Source of the DNA: Sulfuritalea sp.
GTDB taxonomy: Bacteria; Pseudomonadota; Gammaproteobacteria; Burkholderiales; Rhodocyclaceae
NCBI GenBank assembly: GCA_023229545.1
Contig: JALNZB010000041.1
Location: 1-27,150, forward strand
DNA: 27,150 nt
Direction of reading: 5' to 3'
Shown here piece by piece: positions 1 through 5,799 of this stretch. The notes below the pieces were generated by a model, which was not told where the DNA came from, searched no databases, and saw nothing but the letters and a program-made list of their open reading frames with translations. A program made the translations under genes and the position numbers. Each line of letters begins with the position of its first letter. The stretch's first letter is position 1.

Positions 1-280
1 TCGCTCATCTCAAGCGCATCCTGAAACTCGACAAGTTGCGATTGCGTGGCTTCAGTGGCGCGAAAGATGAGTTCTTGCTTGCAGCTACCGCGCAGAATTT
101 ACGAAGAATGGCAATGTGGTTGATGCCAAAAGCACCAAAACCAGAACTGGTTCCCGCATAACAGCGGGTTGGAGGCGTGTCGCCTTCAAAATCTCACCAT
201 CAACTTCGCCAGCACTTCAGTTTCTCCACAGCCGACCTCATCTGCCAAAAATTAAAACCGACTTTTTCAACAGAATAGAC
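1..280 (+). mobile_element. 3' end of an IS1182-like insertion sequence
   Basis: The stretch carries the C-terminal coding end of a transposase followed by about 115 bp of non-coding DNA that ends in a T-rich terminal segment near 261-278. That segment resembles the ends I associate with IS1182-type elements, from memory. Codons of an unrelated IS5-like transposase begin in frame directly after it, so the element appears to have landed inside an IS5-like gene. The left part lies outside the window, so it is not known whether the element is complete. Confidence 0.5.
3..161 (+). CDS. Transposase C-terminus, IS1182-like (5' part outside window)
   Basis: An open frame enters from the window edge and ends at TAA 159-161, giving 52 residues that begin AHLKRILKLDKLRLRGFSGA. 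The stretch GFSGAKDEFLLAATAQNLRR, followed by a short basic tail, is typical of the last part of DDE transposases of the IS1182/IS5 supergroup, in which the gene ends just after a conserved helix of the form 'AxAQNLRRM'. Family assignment rests on this pattern alone. The catalytic core would lie upstream, so activity cannot be judged. It is too short to be an independent gene. Confidence 0.55.
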   Translation, partial: AHLKRILKLDKLRLRGFSGAKDEFLLAATAQNLRRMAMWLMPKAPKPELVPA

Positions 281-419
281 CCTGAAGCGTCTGTGGGGCT
301 TTGCCAAGGTCCGTTATCGCGGTTTGGCGAAGAATGCCAACCGGGTCTTTGCCATGCTGGCGATGCTCAACCTCGGCAAATGGGGACGACCTCTGACGGG
401 AGAGGTGCGTCCGGCATGA
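279..419 (+). pseudogene. IS5-family transposase, C-terminal fragment
   Basis: A frame of about 46 residues, preceded in frame by TAG at 276-278 and ended by TGA 417-419, contains LWGFAKVRYRGLAKNANRVF followed by a small helix and GKWGRPLTGEVRP. The 'KVRYRGLAKNxxR' block is the hallmark C-terminus of IS5-family transposases. There is no start codon, and everything N-terminal is missing because IS1182-like sequence abuts it directly. It is therefore the 3' stub of a gene interrupted by another insertion. The missing 5' part may survive to the left of this window. Confidence 0.7.
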
Positions 420-555
420 GCAATACGGGGGGGATACCCCGCTTCCCGCCGCAAAACAGGCCAACTATTTGATGAAAATGACATTGACGTCACAATTTCG
501 TCTCGATTTCAGTTCGCCGCTGTTTTTTGCGACGGCATATTCAGCGGTTCCTTAA
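281..555 (+). mobile_element. IS5-like element remnant (3' part)
   Basis: This holds the transposase stub, an AT-richer non-coding stretch (420-525) and a possible terminal inverted repeat near 530-551. Read on the minus strand, that end starts GGAACCGCTGAATATGCC, similar to the GGGAACCTCTGAA-type ends of some IS5 elements. Its boundary coincides with the point (about 555/556) where the flanking IS630-type palindrome begins. No gene is visible from 420 to 555. Confidence 0.4.
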
Positions 556-617
556 ATAAGTTCCATCAAGATAGCAACACCACACTAGTGTAGTGTTGCT
601 ATCTTGATGGAACTTAT
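556..617. repeat. 62-bp near-perfect palindrome (head-to-head IS630 ends)
   Basis: Positions 556-580 and 593-617 are exact 25-bp reverse complements. The central 10 bp (582-591) are also self-complementary, so only the 581/592 pair mismatches. The right arm is the left inverted repeat of the IS630 element at 588-1748. The left arm is the same end sequence in the opposite direction. The palindrome is centred on the dinucleotide TA (586-587), which is the target duplicated by IS630-family elements. Confidence 0.85.
588..615 (+). repeat. IS630 left terminal inverted repeat
   Basis: The outer 12 bases GTGTAGTGTTGC match the right end exactly in reverse complement. The inner part diverges and then matches again over GAACTT. 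Confidence 0.7.
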
Positions 618-665
618 ATCAATCCCGCTTCTCCAATGCACAATACGTGCAGAGTGGAGAAGTAA

Positions 666-1883
666 ATGCGAGTTGCCCCCGAGATCGTGCTGACCATCGA
701 AGAGCATGATGAATTGACGAAGCTGGTGTGCTCCAAGCTGTCGAGCGTGAGGCTTGCACAACGAGCGCACATCGTGCTGCTGGCCGCGGATGGGATGCAG
801 AACAAGGCCATCGCCCAGCAGTTAGGCGTGGGCCGAGTGCAAGTCGCACGCTGGCGTGAGCGGTATGCCGAGTCGCGACTGGCAGGCATCGAGCGGGACC
901 TGCCCCGCGGAGCGCCACCGGCTAAAGTGGATGTGGCACGACTGGTGGAACTGACCACGCAGACCAAGCCCGAAGCCGCCACGCACTGGAGCACACGCAC
1001 GATGGCCGCCGAACTTGGCGTGAGCGCAGCAAGCGTGTCGCGGCACTGGCGTGCCAACGGACTGAAGCCTCATATCGTGCGCGGATTCAAGGTCTCGCGC
1101 GATCCACAGTTCGTCGAGAAGCTCGAAGACATCGTCGGCCTGTACATGTCGCCGCCCGAGCACGCACTGGTGTTGTGCTGCGACGAGAAGAGCCAAGTAC
1201 AGGCGTTGGATCGCACCCAGCCTGGACTGCCGCTGAAGAAAGGGCGGGCGGAAACGATGACTCATGACTACAAGCACAACGGAACGACGACGCTGTTTGC
1301 CGCACTCAGTGTCTTGGATGGTCAGGTCATCGGCCAATGCCAGCAGCGTCACACTCACTCCGAGTGGTTGAAGTTTCTGAAGAAGATCGACCGCGAGACG
1401 CCCAAGGACAAGACGCTGCATCTGATCGCGGACAACTACGCCACACACAAACATCCCGTCGTGCAGGACTGGCTCGCCAAGCATCCGCGCTTCCACATGC
1501 ACTTCACGCCAACCTCGGCATCATGGCTGAACATGGTCGAGCGATTCTTTCGCGACATCACCACCGAACGGATTCGTCGTGGCGTGTTCACCAGCGTGCC
1601 GGAATTGATTGACGCCATCGATGCGTACATCGCTCACCACAACATCAAACCCAAGCCATTCATCTGGACCAAGAGCGCCCGCGATATCCTGGAAAAGGTC
1701 ATTCGCGCCAACAGCCGCTCAAGTTCTAAACAGAATGCAACACTACACCAGTTTAGCGACCGGCCCGGTGGGCCTTGCTCCGCGAGGGTGACGGGACACC
1801 AAGAGTCGGCGTTGGCAATACGCTGTTCGCCGAGCCTTGTTCGGGTTTTCCGCAGCCACCCGAAAAATCCGGGAGGCTGCTAG
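666..1883 (+). CDS. IS630 family transposase with run-on C-terminus
   Basis: The 405-residue protein has an N-terminal helix-turn-helix region (about residues 15-75, including NKAIAQQLGVGRVQVARWRE), a second winged-helix-like region (about 105-140), and an RNase-H-like DDE catalytic domain. Candidate catalytic acids are Asp in LCCDEKSQVQA, Asp in LIADNYATHKH and Glu in WLNMVERFFRD, about 35 residues later, as expected for IS630/Tc1-type enzymes. The native protein should end near the right terminal repeat, at about residue 355-361. Here the frame continues for some 45 residues through that repeat and into host flanking DNA, producing a proline/arginine-rich tail. The catalytic core looks intact, so the protein may be functional if the tail is tolerated. 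The ATG at 666 gives the usual N-terminus. Confidence 0.85.
   Translation: MRVAPEIVLTIEEHDELTKLVCSKLSSVRLAQRAHIVLLAADGMQNKAIAQQLGVGRVQVARWRERYAESRLAGIERDLPRGAPPAKVDVARLVELTTQTKPEAATHWSTRTMAAELGVSAASVSRHWRANGLKPHIVRGFKVSRDPQFVEKLEDIVGLYMSPPEHALVLCCDEKSQVQALDRTQPGLPLKKGRAETMTHDYKHNGTTTLFAALSVLDGQVIGQCQQRHTHSEWLKFLKKIDRETPKDKTLHLIADNYATHKHPVVQDWLAKHPRFHMHFTPTSASWLNMVERFFRDITTERIRRGVFTSVPELIDAIDAYIAHHNIKPKPFIWTKSARDILEKVIRANSRSSSKQNATLHQFSDRPGGPCSARVTGHQESALAIRCSPSLVRVFRSHPKNPGGC
1721..1748 (-). repeat. IS630 right terminal inverted repeat
   Basis: The reverse complement begins GTGTAGTGTTGC and ends GAACTT, matching the left end. It lies inside the open reading frame of the transposase, which reads through it. 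Confidence 0.7.
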
Positions 1884-1886
1884 AAT
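1881..1886 (+). promoter_or_regulatory. Possible -10 element for metK leader
   Basis: TAGAAT differs from TATAAT at one position and lies about 150 bp before metK, just ahead of the first leader hairpin. No clear -35 hexamer sits 16-18 bp upstream (ACCCGA there). The promoter is plausible but unproven. Confidence 0.35.
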
Positions 1887-1892
1887 GATTTC

Positions 1893-2036
1893 TGTTCCGC
1901 CGAGTTAAATGACAACTTGCGTGGCGGAGAACACCGGCAACGGTGGAAAAACAAATTACGCTAAAGCGTCGCCCGCTCACGCCTCGAAGCCGGCCTCGCC
2001 GCAGCAACGAGGCGTTTTTGTTTAAGGAGCGAGACC
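1893..2036 (+). ncRNA. Structured metK leader RNA, candidate attenuator or riboswitch
   Basis: The 5' untranslated region can form four hairpins in series: TCCGCC (1896-1901) with GGCGGA (1923-1928), enclosing an inner AGTT/AACT stem; CACCG with CGGTG around a GCAA tetraloop (1932-1945); ACGC with GCGT around TAAA (1958-1969); and the terminator-like stem at 1979-2015. GCGT (1966-1969) can instead pair with ACGC (1979-1982), which would open the terminator, so two exclusive folds are possible. metK encodes SAM synthetase, a common target of SAM-sensing leaders. I do not recognise the consensus of a known SAM or SAH riboswitch here, so sensing is an inference. Confidence 0.45.
1979..2019 (+). 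terminator. Terminator-like hairpin in metK leader
   Basis: ACGCCTCG (1979-1986) pairs perfectly with CGAGGCGT (2008-2015), and a run of T follows (2015-2019). An alternative inner stem GCCTCG/CGAGGC has a shorter loop. It sits directly before the metK ribosome binding site AAGGAG (2024-2029), a position suited to transcription attenuation. Confidence 0.6.
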
Positions 2037-3218
2037 ATGTCAAACGATTTCTTCTTCACTTCCGAATCGGTTTCCGAAGGCCATCCGGATAAGGTGTCCG
2101 ACCAGATTTCGGACGCCATCCTCGACGCCATCCTGGCGCAGGATCCCTATTCCCGCGTCGCCGCCGAAACCCTGTGCAACACCGGTCTGGTAGTGCTGGC
2201 TGGCGAGATCACCACCGAGGCCAATGTCGATTACATCGGCGTCACGCGCAATGTGCTGAAGCGCATCGGCTACGACAACACCGAATACGGCATCGACTAC
2301 AAGGGCTGCGCGGTGCTGGTGGCCTACGACAAGCAGAGCCCGGATATCGCCCAGGGGGTGGACCGCGCTTCCGATGACTACCTGAACCAGGGCGCCGGCG
2401 ACCAGGGCCTGATGTTCGGTTACGCCTGCGATGAAACCCCTGTGCTGATGCCGCTGCCGATTTATCTCTCGCATCGCTTGGTGGAGCGCCAGTCGATGCT
2501 GCGTCGCGACGGTCGCCTGCCCTGGTTGCGCCCGGATGCCAAGTCGCAGGTTACCGTGCGCTACGTGGACGGCAAGCCGGACAGCATCGACACGGTGGTT
2601 CTGTCGACCCAGCATTCGCCGGAAATGTCCGACGGCCTGAAGATGAAGCAGGCCGCGATCGACGCGGTGATCGAAGACATCATCAAGCCGGTGTTGCCGA
2701 AAGAACTGATCAAGGGCCAGATCAAGTACCTGGTGAATCCCACCGGCCGCTTCGTCGTCGGTGGTCCGCAGGGCGACTGCGGCCTGACCGGACGCAAGAT
2801 CATCGTCGACACCTACGGCGGCGCGGCGCCTCACGGCGGCGGCGCATTCTCCGGCAAGGATCCGTCGAAGGTCGACCGCTCCGCCGCCTATGCCGGTCGC
2901 TATGTGGCGAAGAACATCGTCGCCGCCGGTCTCGCCAGCAAGTGCCTGGTGCAGATATCCTATGCCATCGGCGTTGCCGAGCCGACCTCGGTCTGGGTCA
3001 CGACGCAGGGCACCGGCAAGATCGCCGACGCCACCATCGCCGAGCTGGTGAAAAAGCATTTCGACCTGCGGCCGAAGGGCATCGTGCAGATGCTCAACCT
3101 GCTGCGCCCGATTTACGAGAAGACCGCCGCCTACGGCCACTTCGGCCGCGACGAGCCTGAATTCACCTGGGAGAACACGGACAAGGCAGCGGCGCTGAAG
3201 GCCGACGCGGGTTTGTAA
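2037..3218 (+). CDS. metK: S-adenosylmethionine synthetase
   Basis: The protein of 393 residues is close to the usual 380-400. It makes S-adenosylmethionine from methionine and ATP, releasing phosphate and pyrophosphate, and is a cytoplasmic homotetramer in the family. Visible signatures are SEGHPDKVSDQ (residues 13-23; the His and Asp bind triphosphate and metal), the family signature GAGDQG (119-124) and the phosphate-binding GGGAFSGKD in the C-terminal half. The start is fixed by AAGGAG 7 bp before ATG and by the conserved N-terminal strand. The gene stands alone, between an attenuator-like leader and a strong terminator. Nothing in the reading frame looks damaged, although an IS630 element lies only about 290 bp upstream. 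Confidence 0.98.
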   Translation: MSNDFFFTSESVSEGHPDKVSDQISDAILDAILAQDPYSRVAAETLCNTGLVVLAGEITTEANVDYIGVTRNVLKRIGYDNTEYGIDYKGCAVLVAYDKQSPDIAQGVDRASDDYLNQGAGDQGLMFGYACDETPVLMPLPIYLSHRLVERQSMLRRDGRLPWLRPDAKSQVTVRYVDGKPDSIDTVVLSTQHSPEMSDGLKMKQAAIDAVIEDIIKPVLPKELIKGQIKYLVNPTGRFVVGGPQGDCGLTGRKIIVDTYGGAAPHGGGAFSGKDPSKVDRSAAYAGRYVAKNIVAAGLASKCLVQISYAIGVAEPTSVWVTTQGTGKIADATIAELVKKHFDLRPKGIVQMLNLLRPIYEKTAAYGHFGRDEPEFTWENTDKAAALKADAGL

Positions 3219-3237
3219 GTCGGCGTTTATGTAATAG

Positions 3238-3268
3238 AAAAATGGTCCGTTCGCGGGCCATTTTTTTT
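3238..3268 (+). terminator. Rho-independent terminator after metK
   Basis: ATGGTCCG and CGGGCCAT (one G-T pair) close a TTCG tetraloop, flanked by five A's on the left and eight T's (3261-3268) on the right. The flanking A/T runs extend the stem and make it potentially bidirectional. Confidence 0.92.
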
Positions 3269-3292
3269 GCCCCTGTCCATCTGGGCGGCGAT

Positions 3293-3298
3293 TACAAT
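3293..3298 (+). promoter_or_regulatory. Possible -10 element for the yqgE-pyr operon
   Basis: TACAAT lies 12 bp before the yqgE ATG and just after the metK terminator, so a start point near 3305 would give an almost leaderless transcript. The only TTG-containing hexamer upstream (TTGCCC) is about 20 bp away, longer than ideal. This is weak evidence. Confidence 0.3.
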
Positions 3299-3310
3299 GG
3301 CGACACATTC

Positions 3311-3883
3311 ATGGACACCGTCAGTCTCGCCAACCACTTTCTGATCGCCATGCCTGCCATGGCCGATCCCAGTTTTGCCCGCACGCTTACCTATGTTTGC
3401 GAGCACAACGCGGAAGGCGCCATCGGCATCATCGTCAATCGCCCAATCGACATGAAGCTTGCCGGACTGTTCGACCGGGTCAGTATTCCGCTTGAAGACG
3501 AGCAGGCCGAGGCGCGCTTCGCTGCCCTGCCGGTGTATTTCGGCGGCCCGGTGCAGACTGATCGTGGTTTTGTGCTGCACCGGCCCGTCGGACATTGGCA
3601 GTCTTCGCTCAATGTCAGCGATAGTATCGCGCTGACCAGTTCGCGCGACATCCTTCAGGCCATGGCCAGCACTGGCGAGCCGACGGAAGTGCTGGTCAGT
3701 CTCGGCTATTCCGGCTGGACTGCGGGGCAACTGGAATGGGAACTGTCGCAAAACGCCTGGCTGACGGTGGAAGCCGATGTCGCCATCATTTTCGATGTTC
3801 CTCCCGAAGAGCGCTTGCCGGCGGCGATGCAGCTGCTCGGCGTGGATTTTGCCAACCTCTCCGAGGTCGCCGGCCATGCCTGA
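3311..3883 (+). CDS. yqgE: YqgE/AlgH family protein (UPF0301)
   Basis: The 190-residue cytoplasmic protein of the UPF0301/AlgH family has an unsettled biochemical role; AlgH was linked to alginate regulation in Pseudomonas. Family features include the N-terminal LANHFLIAMPAMADPSFART, NAEGAIGIIVNRPI, the glycine-rich VYFGGPVQTDRGFVLH, and the C-terminal LSLGYSGW-type segment (here VSLGYSGWTAGQLEWEL). I chose ATG 3311 over an upstream in-frame ATG at 3242 because the earlier one lies inside the metK terminator and would add residues with no family resemblance. No strong Shine-Dalgarno is visible. Its stop overlaps the ruvX start by 8 bp, and the same neighbour order occurs upstream of pyrR in Pseudomonas. 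Confidence 0.93.
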   Translation: MDTVSLANHFLIAMPAMADPSFARTLTYVCEHNAEGAIGIIVNRPIDMKLAGLFDRVSIPLEDEQAEARFAALPVYFGGPVQTDRGFVLHRPVGHWQSSLNVSDSIALTSSRDILQAMASTGEPTEVLVSLGYSGWTAGQLEWELSQNAWLTVEADVAIIFDVPPEERLPAAMQLLGVDFANLSEVAGHA

Positions 3884-4331
3884 GACGGCAGGATCGGTGC
3901 TTGCCTTCGATTTCGGACAGAAGCGCATTGGCATCGCTATCGGCATACAACTGGGCGTCGGTTGGCCGGGTTCGGCGCGCCCCCTGACCACCATCGACAG
4001 CGAATCGAGCGATACCCGCTTCGCCGCCATCGCCGAGTTGATCGCCGAGTGGCAGCCGGTGCGCCTGCTGGTGGGGCGTCCCCTGAATGAAGACGGCACC
4101 CCGCACGAAATGACGGCCCGTTGCGAGCGCTTCGCCAATCAGTTGCGCGGGCGGTTTCAGTTGCCGGTGGAGGACGTCGACGAGCGCTTCACATCCACCG
4201 AAGCCGACGCCAACCTGCGCCAACGCGGGCTTTCCTGGCAGCAGCGCAAGGCGCGGGTCGATGCCGAAGCCGCACTCATTATTCTCCAAAGCTGGTTTGA
4301 AACTCATGACAACAGCCTTACAACTGCCTGA
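3876..4331 (+). CDS. ruvX: RuvX/YqgF, Holliday junction resolvase-like nuclease
   Basis: The 151-residue protein has an RNase-H-like fold, typical of YqgF/RuvX, which is implicated in 16S rRNA 5'-end maturation and described as a putative Holliday junction resolvase. Expected acidic residues are present: Asp12 in LAFDFGQKRIGIAIG, the Glu-containing DERFTSTEA (102-110) and Asp129 in ARVDAEAA. LLVGRPLNEDGT is the usual central loop. ATG 3876 is chosen because it gives the canonical N-terminus; an upstream in-frame ATG would add a 33-residue shadow of yqgE. It overlaps yqgE by 8 bp and pyrR by 26 bp, indicating translational coupling in one operon. Confidence 0.95.
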   Translation: MPETAGSVLAFDFGQKRIGIAIGIQLGVGWPGSARPLTTIDSESSDTRFAAIAELIAEWQPVRLLVGRPLNEDGTPHEMTARCERFANQLRGRFQLPVEDVDERFTSTEADANLRQRGLSWQQRKARVDAEAALIILQSWFETHDNSLTTA

Positions 4332-4815
4332 CGCCGAGGCGCTCTGCGCCGCCCTCGCCGACGCCATGCGAGGCCACATCGATCCCGCCACCACGGCCCT
4401 GGTCGGCATCCACACCGGCGGCGTCTGGGTCGCCGAACGCCTGCACGAGGCGCTCGGCCTGAAAACCCCGCTCGGCTCGATCAACGTGTCGTTCTATCGC
4501 GACGACTACAGTCGGCGCGGTCTGCACGCCAATGCCAAGGCAGCGCGAATCCCCTTCACTGTCGAGGGCGCGCACATCGTCATAGTCGATGACGTGGTCC
4601 ATACAGGCCGCACCGTCCGCGCCGCGATAAACGAGCTGTTCGATTACGGTCGACCGGCAAAAATCGACCTGGCCGTGCTGGTCGATCGCGGTGGGCGCGA
4701 ACTGCCTATCGCCCCCAGCTTCTGTCCGCATTCGCTGAGCCTGCCTGCCGCGCATAAGCTGGCGCTGGAGCGGGCCGCCGACGGCGGGCTTTCCTTCCAG
4801 GTGATCGAGAAATGA
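4306..4815 (+). CDS. pyrR: PyrR bifunctional pyrimidine regulator / uracil phosphoribosyltransferase
   Basis: The 169-residue protein belongs to the type I phosphoribosyltransferase fold. The PRPP-binding loop VIVDDVVHTGRTVRA (92-106) is canonical for PyrR, as are GIHTGGVWVAERL near residue 35 and the SFYRDDYSRRG segment. In Bacillus PyrR binds pyr mRNA. In Pseudomonas-type operons it is linked to pyr gene regulation without the classical attenuators, and I see no anti-terminator sequence before this gene. The start at ATG 4306 is preferred over an in-frame ATG 15 codons earlier because only the later one gives the family N-terminus. It overlaps ruvX by 26 bp and pyrB by 4 bp (ATGA). Confidence 0.95.
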   Translation: MTTALQLPDAEALCAALADAMRGHIDPATTALVGIHTGGVWVAERLHEALGLKTPLGSINVSFYRDDYSRRGLHANAKAARIPFTVEGAHIVIVDDVVHTGRTVRAAINELFDYGRPAKIDLAVLVDRGGRELPIAPSFCPHSLSLPAAHKLALERAADGGLSFQVIEK

Positions 4816-5789
4816 GCGCGTCCGGAATGCACAAGAGTCCGCAACTCAACAAGCATGGCGAGTTGCAGCATCTGCTGACCATCGAGGGGTTGCCGCGCGA
4901 CGTGCTGACGCACATTCTCGATACCGCCGCGCCGTTCTCCGAAGTCGCCGAACGCGAGGTGAAGAAGGTGCCGCTGTTGCGCGGCAAGAGCGTGTTCAAC
5001 CTGTTCTTCGAGAATTCGACGCGCACCCGCACCACCTTCGAGATTGCCGCCAAGCGACTTTCCGCCGACGTCATCAATCTCAACATCAACACCTCCTCGG
5101 CCAACAAGGGCGAGACGCTGCTCGACACGGCGGACAATCTTTCCGCGATGCACGCCGACATGTTCGTCGTGCGCCACGCCGCCTCCGGCGCGCCCTTCCT
5201 GATCGCGCAGCACATGGCCGCCACCGGGCGCGACCACATCCACGTGGTGAACGCCGGCGATGGCCGTCATGCGCATCCGACGCAGGGCCTGCTCGACATG
5301 TACACCATCCGCCACTACAAGGCGGATTTCACCCGGCTCACCGTCGCCATCGTCGGCGATGTGCTGCATTCGCGCGTGGCGCGCAGCCAGATTCATGCGC
5401 TGATTACGCTGGGCGTGCCTGAAGTGCGCGTCATCGCACCCAAGACCCTGCTGCCCACCGGAATCGAGCGTCTTGGCGTGAGGGTGTTCAACGACATGCG
5501 CGAAGGACTGCGCGGCGTCGATGTCGTCATGATGCTGCGCCTGCAGAACGAGCGCATGCAGGGCGCATTGCTGCCCTCGACGCAGGAGTATTTCAAGTCC
5601 TACGGCCTGACGCCGGAGAAACTGGCGCTGGCCAAGCCCGACGCCATCGTCATGCATCCGGGACCGATGAATCGCGGCGTCGAAATCGATTCGGCGGTGG
5701 CCGATGGCGGCCAGGCGGTGATCCTGCCGCAGGTCACTTTCGGCATTGCGGTACGCATGGCTGTGATGGCCATGCTTGCCGGAAATTGA
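4812..5789 (+). CDS. pyrB: Aspartate carbamoyltransferase catalytic subunit
   Basis: The 325-residue protein catalyses the first committed step of pyrimidine synthesis, joining carbamoyl phosphate and aspartate into carbamoyl aspartate. The carbamoyl phosphate site FENSTRTRTTFE (67-78), the HPTQGLLD block (155-162), the MMLRLQNER segment of the aspartate domain and HPGPMNRGVEID are all intact. An N-terminal extension of about 15 residues (SASGMHKSPQLNKHGE) precedes the usual LLTIEGL start. Such extensions are known in the class that assembles with an inactive dihydroorotase, which is exactly the next gene. ATG overlaps the pyrR stop by 4 bp. Confidence 0.97.
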   Translation: MSASGMHKSPQLNKHGELQHLLTIEGLPRDVLTHILDTAAPFSEVAEREVKKVPLLRGKSVFNLFFENSTRTRTTFEIAAKRLSADVINLNINTSSANKGETLLDTADNLSAMHADMFVVRHAASGAPFLIAQHMAATGRDHIHVVNAGDGRHAHPTQGLLDMYTIRHYKADFTRLTVAIVGDVLHSRVARSQIHALITLGVPEVRVIAPKTLLPTGIERLGVRVFNDMREGLRGVDVVMMLRLQNERMQGALLPSTQEYFKSYGLTPEKLALAKPDAIVMHPGPMNRGVEIDSAVADGGQAVILPQVTFGIAVRMAVMAMLAGN

Positions 5790-5799
5790 ACGGACAGTC

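Larger units (their letters stand above)
588..1748 (+). mobile_element. IS630-family insertion sequence
   Basis: The element is about 1.16 kb, with imperfect terminal inverted repeats (588-615 against 1721-1748) sharing the outer block GTGTAGTGTTGC and an inner block ending GAACTT, and one transposase gene inside. The left flank is TA, as expected for this family. The right flank is CA, so the target duplication is either decayed or was lost in a rearrangement. The exact ends are my best alignment by eye. Confidence 0.75.

Noticed and set aside
116..472. A 118-codon plus-strand frame across the IS remnants
   Set aside because: It spans two unrelated IS fragments, and its translation resembles neither transposase.
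1893..2036. Known SAM or SAH riboswitch
   Set aside because: I could not match the consensus of SAM-I, SAM-II, SAM/SAH or SAH classes, so it is listed only as a candidate leader.
3242..3310. Longer yqgE start at 3242
   Set aside because: It lies inside the metK terminator hairpin and adds residues without family resemblance.
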